From an uncultured Acidimicrobiaceae bacterium (GTDB lineage Bacteria; Actinomycetota; Acidimicrobiia; Acidimicrobiales; Ilumatobacteraceae), in contig CAIXHI010000388.1 in the NCBI GenBank assembly GCA_903919215.1, positions 1-6,616 of the forward strand: a stretch of 6,616 nucleotides of DNA, read 5' to 3'. How positions within the stretch are numbered: the stretch's first letter is position 1; every line of letters begins with the position of its first letter. The notes beneath the pieces were generated by a model. It was not told the origin of the DNA, did not search any database, and saw nothing but the letters and a program-made list of their open reading frames with translations. Both the position numbers and the translations under genes were made by a program. Positions 1 through 5,792 of this stretch are shown one piece after another.

Positions 1-2
1 AG

Positions 3-320
3 GGTCGACTGCTCGTGCCCCGCTGCGACGACTGCCACGAGTACATCTGGTATCCGCGTCTGTTCTGCCCGCACTGCGCGTCACCGCGGGTCACGTACAC
101 CGAAGTGCGCGGCACCGGAACGATCTACAGCTTCACGATCATGCGCAAGGGCAACGGCCCGTACAAGGAGTTCGCTCCCTATGTGATCGCCTACGTCGAA
201 CTCGACGAGGGGGTGCGTCTGATGACCAACATCGTCGGCGTGCCCATCGGTGATGTTCACGTGGGGATGCCGGTGAAGGTCGTGTTCGACGAGGCGATCC
301 CGCGCTTCACTGTCGCCTGA
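3..320 (+). CDS. Zn-ribbon/OB-fold (DUF35-type) protein, 5' end outside window
   Basis: This is a small acyl-CoA-associated accessory protein of the DUF35 type. An N-terminal rubredoxin-like zinc ribbon has two cysteine pairs, CDDC and CPHC, about 10 residues apart. An OB-fold follows, with the typical run GTGTIYSFTI, then APYVIAYVELDEGVRLMTNIVG and a VGMPVKVVF strand near the C-terminus. The frame is open to the window edge, and the residues before the GTG at 15 (GRLLVPRC) match the usual G-R-L-x-x-x-R-C lead-in of the family. The true start is therefore probably upstream and the gene is 5'-partial. Family members usually sit beside thiolase/SCP-x-like genes and act as subunits in thiolytic or aldolytic side-chain cleavage of acyl-CoA or sterol substrates. 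That partner would lie left of the window, so the exact role here is inference. The gene converges on the acyl-CoA dehydrogenase. Confidence 0.88.
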   Translation, partial: GRLLVPRCDDCHEYIWYPRLFCPHCASPRVTYTEVRGTGTIYSFTIMRKGNGPYKEFAPYVIAYVELDEGVRLMTNIVGVPIGDVHVGMPVKVVFDEAIPRFTVA

Positions 321-326
321 CGCGAC

Positions 327-371
327 AAGTCGGCGTTCAGATCCGCACAGTGCGGACCTGAACGCCGACTT
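327..371. terminator. Long hairpin between convergent genes, likely bidirectional terminator
   Basis: A perfect 14-bp inverted repeat (AAGTCGGCGTTCAG at 327-340 and CTGAACGCCGACTT at 358-371) encloses a single A/C mismatch and a second perfect 6-bp stem (TCCGCA/TGCGGA) with a 3-nt loop (CAG). It lies between the stop of the DUF35 gene at 320 and the stop of the minus-strand dehydrogenase at 381, so it can act on both transcripts. There is no U-tract on either side, as is common for actinobacterial terminators. It could instead be a member of a dispersed hairpin repeat family. Confidence 0.75.
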
Positions 372-380
372 CGATGCTGA

Positions 381-1697
381 TCAGGGGCCGGTGAACAGGC
401 GGCCGGTGTTGCGGTGCTCTGTGGTGAGGCCGGCCGAACGCTCGGCTTCGCGGGTCTTGATCTCGGCGCGAGCGACCACCTGGTGGTGCACCTCATCGGG
501 GCCGTCGGCCAGACGGAGGACGCGCTGGCTGTGATACATCTCGGCGAGTGGGAACCACTGGGTGACACCAGCGGCGCCGTGCATCTGGATCGCCTCGTCG
601 ATGATCTGTGCGCACTTCTCGGGCACCATCGCCTTGACGGCGCTGACCCACACGCGGGCCTCGGCGTTGCCGAGCACGTCCATCGCCTTGGCGGCACGGA
701 GCACCATCAGACGCATCGCCTCGACCTCGATACGAGCACGCGACAGCACTTCCATGTTCTTGCCCAGGTTGATCAGCTTCTTGCCGAAGCCCTCGCGGCT
801 GAGACCACGGTCGACCATCATCTCGATGGCCCGCTCGGCGCTACCGATACTGCGCATGCAGTGATGGATACGTCCCGGTCCGAGGCGCAACTGCGAGATC
901 TCGAAACCCTTGCCCTCGTCCCACAGGATGTTGCTCTTGGGGACATGCACATCGTTGAAGCGGATATGCATGTGACCGTGCGGTGCCTCGTCGTTGCCGA
1001 ACACGATCATCGGACCGACGACCTCGACCCCGGGGGTGTCCATCGGGATCAGGATCTGCGAGTGCTGCTTGTAGGTGTCGGCGGTGGTGTTGCTGCGCAC
1101 CATCGTGATCAGGATCTTGCAGCGCGGATCGCCAGCTCCGGACGTGAAGAACTTCTCACCGTTGATGATCCATTCCTCGCCGTCGAGCACGGCGCGGGTG
1201 TCGATCTGCTTGGCGTCGCTGCTCATCAGACCAGGCTCGGTCATTGCGTATCCCGAGCGGATCTCGCCGGCCAGGAGCGGCTCGAGCCACTTCGCCTTCT
1301 GCTCGGGCGTGCCGACACGTTCGAGGACTTCCATGTTGCCGGTGTCTGGTGCCGAGCAGTTCAGCGACTCTGGCGCGAGGCGGTTCTTGCCCAACTCGTT
1401 GGCGATGTACGCGTAGTCGAGGTTGCTGAGGCCCACACCGTCGGCGTTGGGGAGAAAGAAGTTCCACAGGCCCATCGCCTTGGCCTTGTCCTTCACCGTC
1501 TGGAGCAGTTCAAGTTGGCCGGGGGCGTATGTCCAGCGGTCGGCGCGGCCCTCGCCCATGTGGTGGAACTGCTCGGAGATCGGGTCGACCTCGTCACGCA
1601 CGAACGCCTTGACCGCTTCGTACAGCGGGCGGACGCCCTCCGACATACGCAGGTCGAGATCGTCCATACTCGACATCTTCAGTGCGCCACCAACCAT
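381..1697 (-). CDS. Acyl-CoA dehydrogenase family protein (FadE/ACAD11-like)
   Basis: This is a flavoprotein expected to catalyse FAD-dependent alpha,beta-dehydrogenation of an acyl-CoA in the cytosol. The 438 residues give the full three-part ACAD fold. The helical N-terminal domain spans about 1-145. The beta domain has the FAD/substrate motif GYAMTEP at 149-155 and NGEKFFTSGAGD at 179-190. The C-terminal helical domain contains RLGPGRIHHC (271-280), QMHGAAG (371-377) and RLADGPDEVH (395-404). The ADGPDEVH ending resembles the ACAD10/ACAD11 group more than medium-chain enzymes. D398 falls where the medium-chain enzyme's catalytic Glu lies, so the base may be Asp or lie elsewhere. The start at 1697 is supported by GAGGAG placed 7 nt upstream; internal ATGs at residues 8 and 11 are less well placed. 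Substrate is unknown: branched, long-chain or steroid-derived acyl-CoA are all possible. Confidence 0.93.
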   Translation of the reverse strand: MVGGALKMSSMDDLDLRMSEGVRPLYEAVKAFVRDEVDPISEQFHHMGEGRADRWTYAPGQLELLQTVKDKAKAMGLWNFFLPNADGVGLSNLDYAYIANELGKNRLAPESLNCSAPDTGNMEVLERVGTPEQKAKWLEPLLAGEIRSGYAMTEPGLMSSDAKQIDTRAVLDGEEWIINGEKFFTSGAGDPRCKILITMVRSNTTADTYKQHSQILIPMDTPGVEVVGPMIVFGNDEAPHGHMHIRFNDVHVPKSNILWDEGKGFEISQLRLGPGRIHHCMRSIGSAERAIEMMVDRGLSREGFGKKLINLGKNMEVLSRARIEVEAMRLMVLRAAKAMDVLGNAEARVWVSAVKAMVPEKCAQIIDEAIQMHGAAGVTQWFPLAEMYHSQRVLRLADGPDEVHHQVVARAEIKTREAERSAGLTTEHRNTGRLFTGP

Positions 1698-1714
1698 GTT
1701 TCACTCCTCATGCT

Positions 1715-1729
1715 CGTCAGGATCTGACG
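1715..1729. promoter_or_regulatory. 15-bp inverted repeat in the dehydrogenase leader, possible operator
   Basis: CGTCAG-GAT-CTGACG is a perfect 6-bp inverted repeat with a 3-nt spacer. It ends 17 nt before the start codon of the acyl-CoA dehydrogenase. TetR-type repressors of fatty-acid genes often bind sites of this shape, but no regulator is in the window. In RNA it would form a short hairpin just upstream of the ribosome binding site. Confidence 0.3.
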
Positions 1730-1784
1730 TGGGGGACGTTAATCGGTGTGGCGTCGGTGCGTTCAGTCCGTGTCCGACCGGCGC

Positions 1785-2603
1785 TCAGTCGTTACGGCGC
1801 ACGGCCGTGAACAATCGTCCGGCGTAGCAGCGTGGTGCAAGCGGCAGACCGTAACGAGGCGGCAGCAACTCGGCCGCTTCGTCGTCGATCACGTCGAATC
1901 CAGCTCGGTCCAGAGAGCCGAGGGCGTCGGGCAGACCCCCGCGAAGCCGTTCGCCGCCCTGCACCAAACGCTGCTTGAGATCGGTGGCAGTGCGCTCGAA
2001 CTGCGTGTCACGGAAGAAGTTCATCTCGACGTAGTCGGCAATCACGGTGCTGCCGGCAGCCAGGAAGCGACCCAGCGCGTCCACGACCGCCTCGGCTGCT
2101 TCTGCGGAGAGATAGTTGATCACACCTTCCCACACCACGATCGTGGGCGCGAGTGGGTCGAAGCCGGCAGCGATCAGTGGCGCATCGAAGGCCTCGTTGG
2201 CGAGGTCGACCGGGACTGCCACTCGCGGCGTGGCCACCATTGCCGGGGCATACACGGCCTCGCGAAGTTCGAGTGTTGCCGCGAAATCGACCTCGTAGAA
2301 CGTTGCCAGCAGCGCCAGTCGATACGGGCGGGCGTCGTAGCCGGCGCCCAACAACAGCACCTGAGCGCCTGGGTGCTCAGCGCAGAATGCAAGCACGGCA
2401 TCGTCGATGTACTTCGTCCTCATGCGGATGACCAGCTGCAGCGGTTCGTCGGCGCGTGCATGCGCGATGGCCTCCTCGTCACAGACGAGAGACGCGAACG
2501 GGTCATTGATCAGGCGTTGCTCTGGCGGCAGTTCAGCAGCCAGTAGCCGACAGGCTGCGACCAACATTGCGCTGCGACTGGCACCGCGGGGAGTTTCGCT
2601 CAT
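1785..2603 (-). CDS. Class I SAM-dependent methyltransferase, LCMT/TIGR00027 type
   Basis: This is a putative S-adenosylmethionine-dependent methyltransferase of the leucine carboxyl methyltransferase-like family that is expanded in mycobacteria and relatives; the substrates of most members are unknown. Residues 60-69 (RMRTKYIDDA) match the family lead-in. Residues 82-96 (VLLLGAGYDARPYRL) are the SAM-binding motif I, VDF at 105-107 supplies the acidic residue at the end of strand 2, and WEGVINYLS at 158-166 is the conserved family block. Length (272 aa) is normal and no signal peptide is visible. No clear Shine-Dalgarno precedes the ATG at 2603. A TATCGT element 6 nt upstream of the ATG suggests a possible leaderless transcript. 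It starts 48 nt downstream of the second TasA-like gene on the same strand, so it may be read through from the cassette, but nothing ties its chemistry to it. Confidence 0.9.
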   Translation of the reverse strand: MSETPRGASRSAMLVAACRLLAAELPPEQRLINDPFASLVCDEEAIAHARADEPLQLVIRMRTKYIDDAVLAFCAEHPGAQVLLLGAGYDARPYRLALLATFYEVDFAATLELREAVYAPAMVATPRVAVPVDLANEAFDAPLIAAGFDPLAPTIVVWEGVINYLSAEAAEAVVDALGRFLAAGSTVIADYVEMNFFRDTQFERTATDLKQRLVQGGERLRGGLPDALGSLDRAGFDVIDDEAAELLPPRYGLPLAPRCYAGRLFTAVRRND

Positions 2604-2615
2604 GCGCTGACGATA
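2604..2615 (-). promoter_or_regulatory. Possible -10 element for a leaderless methyltransferase transcript
   Basis: On the minus strand TATCGT lies 6 nt before the ATG at 2603, the distance expected if transcription starts at the A of the start codon. There is no purine-rich ribosome binding site in the same stretch, and the -35 region is poor. This is a weak prediction. Confidence 0.25.
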
Positions 2616-2651
2616 GCCACCACGTTGCGATCGTGACCGGATGAGAGACGC

Positions 2652-3272
2652 TCAGACGCTCTGCAGTTCCCACTCGAAGCGGAGGCCGGTCTGTTCGCCC
2701 ATCAGCGAGTTCTGGTCTGCCTGGCTCATACCGGTCGTGTCGAACTCCCAGGTGACCTTGTAGCTCATCGACTCGCCGGTCGTGTCGCCGCGGGTTGCCC
2801 AGGTGCCGGCTCCGGACTCGAAATCGGCGAACTGCTCGGCGGCAGCGGCGAACGATTGGCGGGGGATGACCTGCCCTGCGCCGTCAGCGACGAACCCGAC
2901 GCAGCTGCCGGTTCCGCTCCCGCGGCCCTGTTCGACGGTGATCATCATGTGGTTCTGGAACCCGTTGGTGGTGCTCACCAGGTCGGTGAGGTACATGCGC
3001 ACAGCTCCAGCGTCACCGGCGGTAGATGTGACCTGGACGCATTGGGCGCCACCGGCGCCTGGGGCCACCGGGCCGCCAGGGCTGAACAAGGCCATTCCGT
3101 GGGCGTCATTCGTCAGCGTGACCTGACCGGGGGCGTCGGCCGAGCGAGGGGCGCTGGGGTCGAACGCGGCGTACGACGCTCGCCAGATCAGCCCGGCCGT
3201 TGCGGCGAAGGCGATCATCGGCACGACCACGTAGCGGAGGGTCCGACGGGATGCGGTGCGGTGACCGATCAT
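2652..3272 (-). CDS. SipW-dependent TasA/camelysin-like exported protein (second copy)
   Basis: This is a predicted exported surface or matrix subunit. A basic N-terminus (HRTASRRTLR) and hydrophobic segment (about 14-30) end in RASYAAFDPS, giving a likely cleavage after A36 and before F37. That is the same AA|F site that SipW cuts in Bacillus TasA. The mature part (about 170 aa) is predicted beta-rich. It shares blocks with the first copy: CVQVTSTA (78-85), TGSCVGF (121-127), GTWATRGDTT (156-165), YKVTWEFDTTGMSQ (171-184) and a terminal F-x-W. C78 and C124 align with cysteines in the paralog and could form a disulfide. It differs by a Gly/Pro-rich stretch at about 65-75 and loss of the early W-x-x-G-T-V strand. 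The start has an excellent AAGGAGGA site 4 nt upstream. It follows the peptidase-LamG gene after 148 nt. Assignment to the TasA family is by signal motif and pattern, not a search. Confidence 0.82.
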   Translation of the reverse strand: MIGHRTASRRTLRYVVVPMIAFAATAGLIWRASYAAFDPSAPRSADAPGQVTLTNDAHGMALFSPGGPVAPGAGGAQCVQVTSTAGDAGAVRMYLTDLVSTTNGFQNHMMITVEQGRGSGTGSCVGFVADGAGQVIPRQSFAAAAEQFADFESGAGTWATRGDTTGESMSYKVTWEFDTTGMSQADQNSLMGEQTGLRFEWELQSV

Positions 3273-3420
3273 GTCGTCCTCCTTCCAGGTGCACTACCAA
3301 ATCTGTCCGAGTGTTGTCTCGGTCTGTGTGCAGTGTCCCCTGAGGAGTCCTGTTTTCATCGATTTACTGTCAGCGCGACTGTCGCTATCGCGGTCAGCCC
3401 TCAGCGTGCCCGCGTCGGGC
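3273..3420 (-). other. 148-nt spacer between peptidase-LamG and second TasA-like gene
   Basis: The spacer is less GC-rich than the genes around it. Directly after the peptidase stop there is a small hairpin (GCCCG-CGT-CGGGC, 3408-3420), too short to be a convincing terminator. Near the other end is the strong AAGGAGGA ribosome binding site (3277-3284). A CTGACA element (3368-3373, minus strand) resembles a -35 but lacks a good -10 partner. The length would allow an internal promoter or an attenuator that sets subunit dosage separately from the peptidase. Confidence 0.45.
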
Positions 3421-4920
3421 TCAGCGAGCTGCGTAGTGGGCAGCGATGCGTGTGCTGGTGAGCACTGTGGAATACACCGCAACATGGTCGACGGTGCCTT
3501 CGAAGGCAACGCTGCTGGGGAACGTGCCGCCGGTGCCGAGGGCCCCCGAGCCGACTCGCCAGTATCCCGTGTAGTTCGTGGTGGCGGTGGTGGTGCCGCT
3601 GACAGAGAGCACTCCGTCGATGTAGATCACAGAGGTCTGCGTACCGCCGGTGGCGCCCGTGGCGGTGACCACCAGGTGGTGCCAGACGTTGTCGTTGTAG
3701 ACCTTGGTCGTCGGGGTGGTGATGACAGTGTTGGCACCCCACCCGCCGTAGACGATGCGGCCGTTGTTGCGCATGTAGACGAGTCGGTCGGAGGTGGGCG
3801 ACGTCGCGCCAGTGGTGGACTCGAACCCGATCAACTTGCCACCGGTGGTGGTATTGGTCTTGAACCACATCTCCAACGTGAACGCCGTGGGGTTCGCGAC
3901 CGAGGTGTTGCACACGATGCGGCCGGCGGCGCCCAGCAGGACTGCGGTGCCAGCGTTGGACGTGAGGCCGTCGGCCTGGTTCATCGTGTAGGCCGGGGTG
4001 TACGTACCGGCCTTGGCGTTGCCTGAGAAGTCGGCGGCACTGGTGCCGGTGGTCTCGTCGAGCAACCAGTACATCGAGGGGTTGTCGGCACGGACTGCCG
4101 CAGCGTAGGGCTGGAACGCGACTGCGGTGGTCCAGGTGTTGGGGCCGTCCGTGGCGCGGGCGCTGAAGGCGGCCGACGCAGCGTGGCAGGGGAGCGCGAT
4201 GGCCGCTGCAGTCACGGCGATCGCCGCCATGGCCCCACCGAAGGTTGCCCACCTGAGCGTGCCGAACTGGGTGTCCTCCGCTGGCTCGCTGTCGTACCGG
4301 GGGTCGTCGTACCCGGGGTCGTCATCCCGGTCGCTGGCTTCGTCGTTGTCGTCGTCGGTCTGCGACCTGGACTCGGCACCGGCGATGGCGCCCGCGATGG
4401 AAAGGGCGAAAGTGAGGGCAAAGGCCAGCAACTGGAGCACATCGCCGTGCTGTAGCCATGTCGCGGGGAGGCCGATGAACGGGATCCGCAGCCGCGACAC
4501 GGCGTGGATGGCCGTGGGCTGAACGGACTGGGCATCGCTGGTGTGATTCGCGTCGCCCTGGGTGATGTAGCTGCCATCCGCCATCACGTTGACGATGCGG
4601 TGCAGTTTGGTGCGACCGGGGTGGTTGGCGTCGTCGGCGACGATCACCTGCCCGATGTTCAATTGCTGATCCGTGGCGACCGGTGAGCCGATCACCAAGT
4701 CGCCTGGCGCGATCGCTGGGCGCATCGAGCCAGTAGGGACGAGATACGCCTTCCAACCCAGGGCCAGTGGCACGAGGGCCATGAGCAGGAGGGATCCGCA
4801 GAACCCGAGGAACCAACGGCCGCAGAGGCCGAACAGGAAACGACCCCACCCGAGAGGGGGAACATGTGCGGTCTCGGTGGGGCCCCCGCTGGGGGCTGTC
4901 GTCGTCGCTGTCTTGTTCAT
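3421..4920 (-). CDS. SipW-type signal peptidase I fused to a LamG domain with an internal signal-type cleavage site
   Basis: This 499-residue membrane protein has two parts. Residues 1-181 are a signal peptidase of the S26B/SipW type. TM1 spans about 37-56, nucleophile S65 lies in VPTGSMRPAIAPGD, and H107 in KLHRIV replaces the lysine of ordinary bacterial SPase I. D123 and D129 lie in the QGDANHTSD block, and TM2 spans about 160-181. Residues 182-220 form an acidic linker with repeated DDP-x-Y units, predicted cytoplasmic. TM3 (about 227-247) ends in AASAAFSARATDG, so SAA251|F252 mimics the SYAA|F sites of the neighbouring substrates. Residues 252-499 form a complete LamG/concanavalin-like domain: SMYWLLDETTGTSAADFSGN, FTLEMWFKT, NVWHHLVVTATG, VIYIDGV, and VDHVAVYSTVLTSTRIAAHY. 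Topology places the catalytic site and the LamG domain outside. It probably processes the two TasA-like proteins and may release its own lectin-like domain. The start has GGGAGG 4 nt upstream. Symbol withheld because of the fusion. Confidence 0.9.
   Translation of the reverse strand: MNKTATTTAPSGGPTETAHVPPLGWGRFLFGLCGRWFLGFCGSLLLMALVPLALGWKAYLVPTGSMRPAIAPGDLVIGSPVATDQQLNIGQVIVADDANHPGRTKLHRIVNVMADGSYITQGDANHTSDAQSVQPTAIHAVSRLRIPFIGLPATWLQHGDVLQLLAFALTFALSIAGAIAGAESRSQTDDDNDEASDRDDDPGYDDPRYDSEPAEDTQFGTLRWATFGGAMAAIAVTAAAIALPCHAASAAFSARATDGPNTWTTAVAFQPYAAAVRADNPSMYWLLDETTGTSAADFSGNAKAGTYTPAYTMNQADGLTSNAGTAVLLGAAGRIVCNTSVANPTAFTLEMWFKTNTTTGGKLIGFESTTGATSPTSDRLVYMRNNGRIVYGGWGANTVITTPTTKVYNDNVWHHLVVTATGATGGTQTSVIYIDGVLSVSGTTTATTNYTGYWRVGSGALGTGGTFPSSVAFEGTVDHVAVYSTVLTSTRIAAHYAAR
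4882..4896 (-). other. GC-only hairpin inside the first codons of the peptidase-LamG gene
   Basis: GCCCCC-GCT-GGGGGC is a perfect 6-bp all-GC stem with a 3-nt loop. It covers roughly codons 9-13, about 25 nt after the ATG. In the mRNA it is strong enough to slow early translation, which would lower peptidase output relative to its subunits. It may also simply be GC-rich coding sequence (SGGP). Confidence 0.3.
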
Positions 4921-4978
4921 CTCACCTCCCAGGTATGGGTCGTGTTTCCGGTCGTTGGTGTGTGGTCCCCAGCTGGGA

Positions 4979-5596
4979 TCAGCTGCTCTGGTTTTCCCAG
5001 CTGAACGTGATGCCAGCGGTCGCGGCCTGCAGTGCGTCGATTTGCGACTGCGACAGGCCCGTGGTGTCGAACGTCCACTGGATCTTGTAGGTCTTGGTCT
5101 CGGTGGTGAGACCCGTGGTGGCCCAGGAACCGGCGGCCGTGGCGTAGGAGGTATTGGCCAGTGCCGCCGCAGCGAGCGTCTGGTTGTTGATGATCGTTCC
5201 GCCCGTGACGTCGGCGGTAAAGCCGGTGCACGTGCTGAAGTCGCCGCCCGTGCCCTGCTGCACCGTGAACTTCAGGTAGGTGTCGAGGTTGGCGGTTGCC
5301 GTCTTGGCGGCGAGGTACAACTTCACGTTGCCGGCCACGTTGGCGGTCGAGGTGACCTTGATGCACTTCGTGTCGGTCTGCGCAGGCACGATGTTGACTG
5401 CGTTGAAGCGAGCCACACCGGCGTCGTCATCGGCGAGGGCGACCGTGCCGGCGGTCCACTGGTTGGCGGCATTGCTGGTAGTGGCCGAGAAGGCGGCGTA
5501 CGACGCCTGCCACACGAAGCCGCCAGCGGCGAGCAGAGAAAGCGGCAACACGCTGTACTTCAGTGCCTGCCGAACAACACGCTTGGTTCCCATCAT
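4979..5596 (-). CDS. SipW-dependent TasA/camelysin-like exported protein (first copy)
   Basis: This is a predicted exported, probably fibre- or matrix-forming subunit and the first gene of the cassette. With the start at 5596 it has 205 residues, almost equal to its paralog (206). A basic n-region (TKRVVRQALK) and hydrophobic core (about 14-29) end in QASYAAFSATT, with likely cleavage after A35 and before F36. The mature part begins NQWTAGTVAL, like the FASGTLDL strand after the TasA site. It is Ala/Thr-rich and contains CIKVTSTA (78-85), FSTCTGF (120-126), GSWATTGLTT (156-165), YKIQWTFDTTGLSQ (170-183) and a terminal FSWENQSS. C78 and C123 match the paralog's pair. An in-frame GTG at 5683 would add 29 Lys-rich residues. 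It lacks a ribosome binding site and uses a rare TTA codon, so it was rejected. The peptidase gene follows 58 nt downstream, fitting a substrate-processor operon. Confidence 0.84.
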   Translation of the reverse strand: MMGTKRVVRQALKYSVLPLSLLAAGGFVWQASYAAFSATTSNAANQWTAGTVALADDDAGVARFNAVNIVPAQTDTKCIKVTSTANVAGNVKLYLAAKTATANLDTYLKFTVQQGTGGDFSTCTGFTADVTGGTIINNQTLAAAALANTSYATAAGSWATTGLTTETKTYKIQWTFDTTGLSQSQIDALQAATAGITFSWENQSS

Positions 5597-5792
5597 TAAC
5601 CCGTCTCCTTCGTTGTGCCGGCCGCCACTCGGCCGTGCGGATTCTTTCTTCGGCGTGGATTTTCTTTTCTTAAGGTTTTTCACGAGAGAAGTTTCTGGAA
5701 ATCCTCAAAAGTTCGACTCAGCGCGAGAAATGCCCCAGTTCTTTGAAGATCAGGGGCTATCTGTTACTGCGGAGATGCTCTGCCCGTGACGG
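5597..5792 (-). other. AT-rich leader/promoter region of the secretion cassette
   Basis: This non-coding stretch separates the cassette from the divergent SDR gene. Positions 5641-5720 are markedly AT-rich, with A-runs and purine runs on the minus strand (for example AAGAAAAGAAAAT), unlike the rest of the window. It probably holds the promoter and 5' leader of the first TasA-like gene, but no clear -35/-10 pair could be assigned. An imperfect palindrome centred near 5744 (GCCCC...GGGGC arms with an inner TCTT/AAGA) could be a binding site. Confidence 0.5.
5605..5610 (-). promoter_or_regulatory. Ribosome binding site deciding the start of the first TasA-like gene
   Basis: AAGGAG on the minus strand lies 8 nt before the ATG at 5596 (11 nt before a second ATG at 5593). 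No comparable site precedes the upstream in-frame GTG at 5683, so the shorter protein is preferred. Confidence 0.7.

Noticed and set aside
414..1727. Very long plus-strand open frame (437 codons) opposite the acyl-CoA dehydrogenase
   Set aside because: It is the antisense shadow of a well-recognised gene, with His/Asp/Val/Leu-rich low-complexity translation, no family motifs and no ribosome binding site. Such long antisense frames are usual in GC-rich DNA.
1746..2546. Plus-strand open frame of 266 codons opposite the methyltransferase
   Set aside because: It overlaps the methyltransferase almost completely, shows no domain pattern and has no good start site.
3401..4252. Minus-strand open frame rich in His/Arg within the peptidase-LamG gene
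   Set aside because: It is a frame-shifted reading of the LamG part, with composition typical of a shadow frame (runs of R, H, G). The real frame has clear LamG motifs throughout.
4966..4978. CCCAGCTGGG palindrome between the first TasA-like gene and the peptidase gene as a terminator
   Set aside because: The stem would be only about 4 bp with no U-tract, too weak to separate the two genes.
4673..5599. Plus-strand open frame of 308 codons across the peptidase start and the first TasA-like gene
   Set aside because: It is antisense to two genes with strong motifs and ribosome binding sites; the translation is Gly/Arg/Val-rich and unrecognisable.
5597..5683. Lys-rich 29-residue N-terminal extension of the first TasA-like protein
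   Set aside because: The GTG at 5683 has no ribosome binding site, the stretch contains a rare TTA codon just before the ATG, and a good AAGGAG supports the start at 5596. That start also makes the paralogs equal in length.
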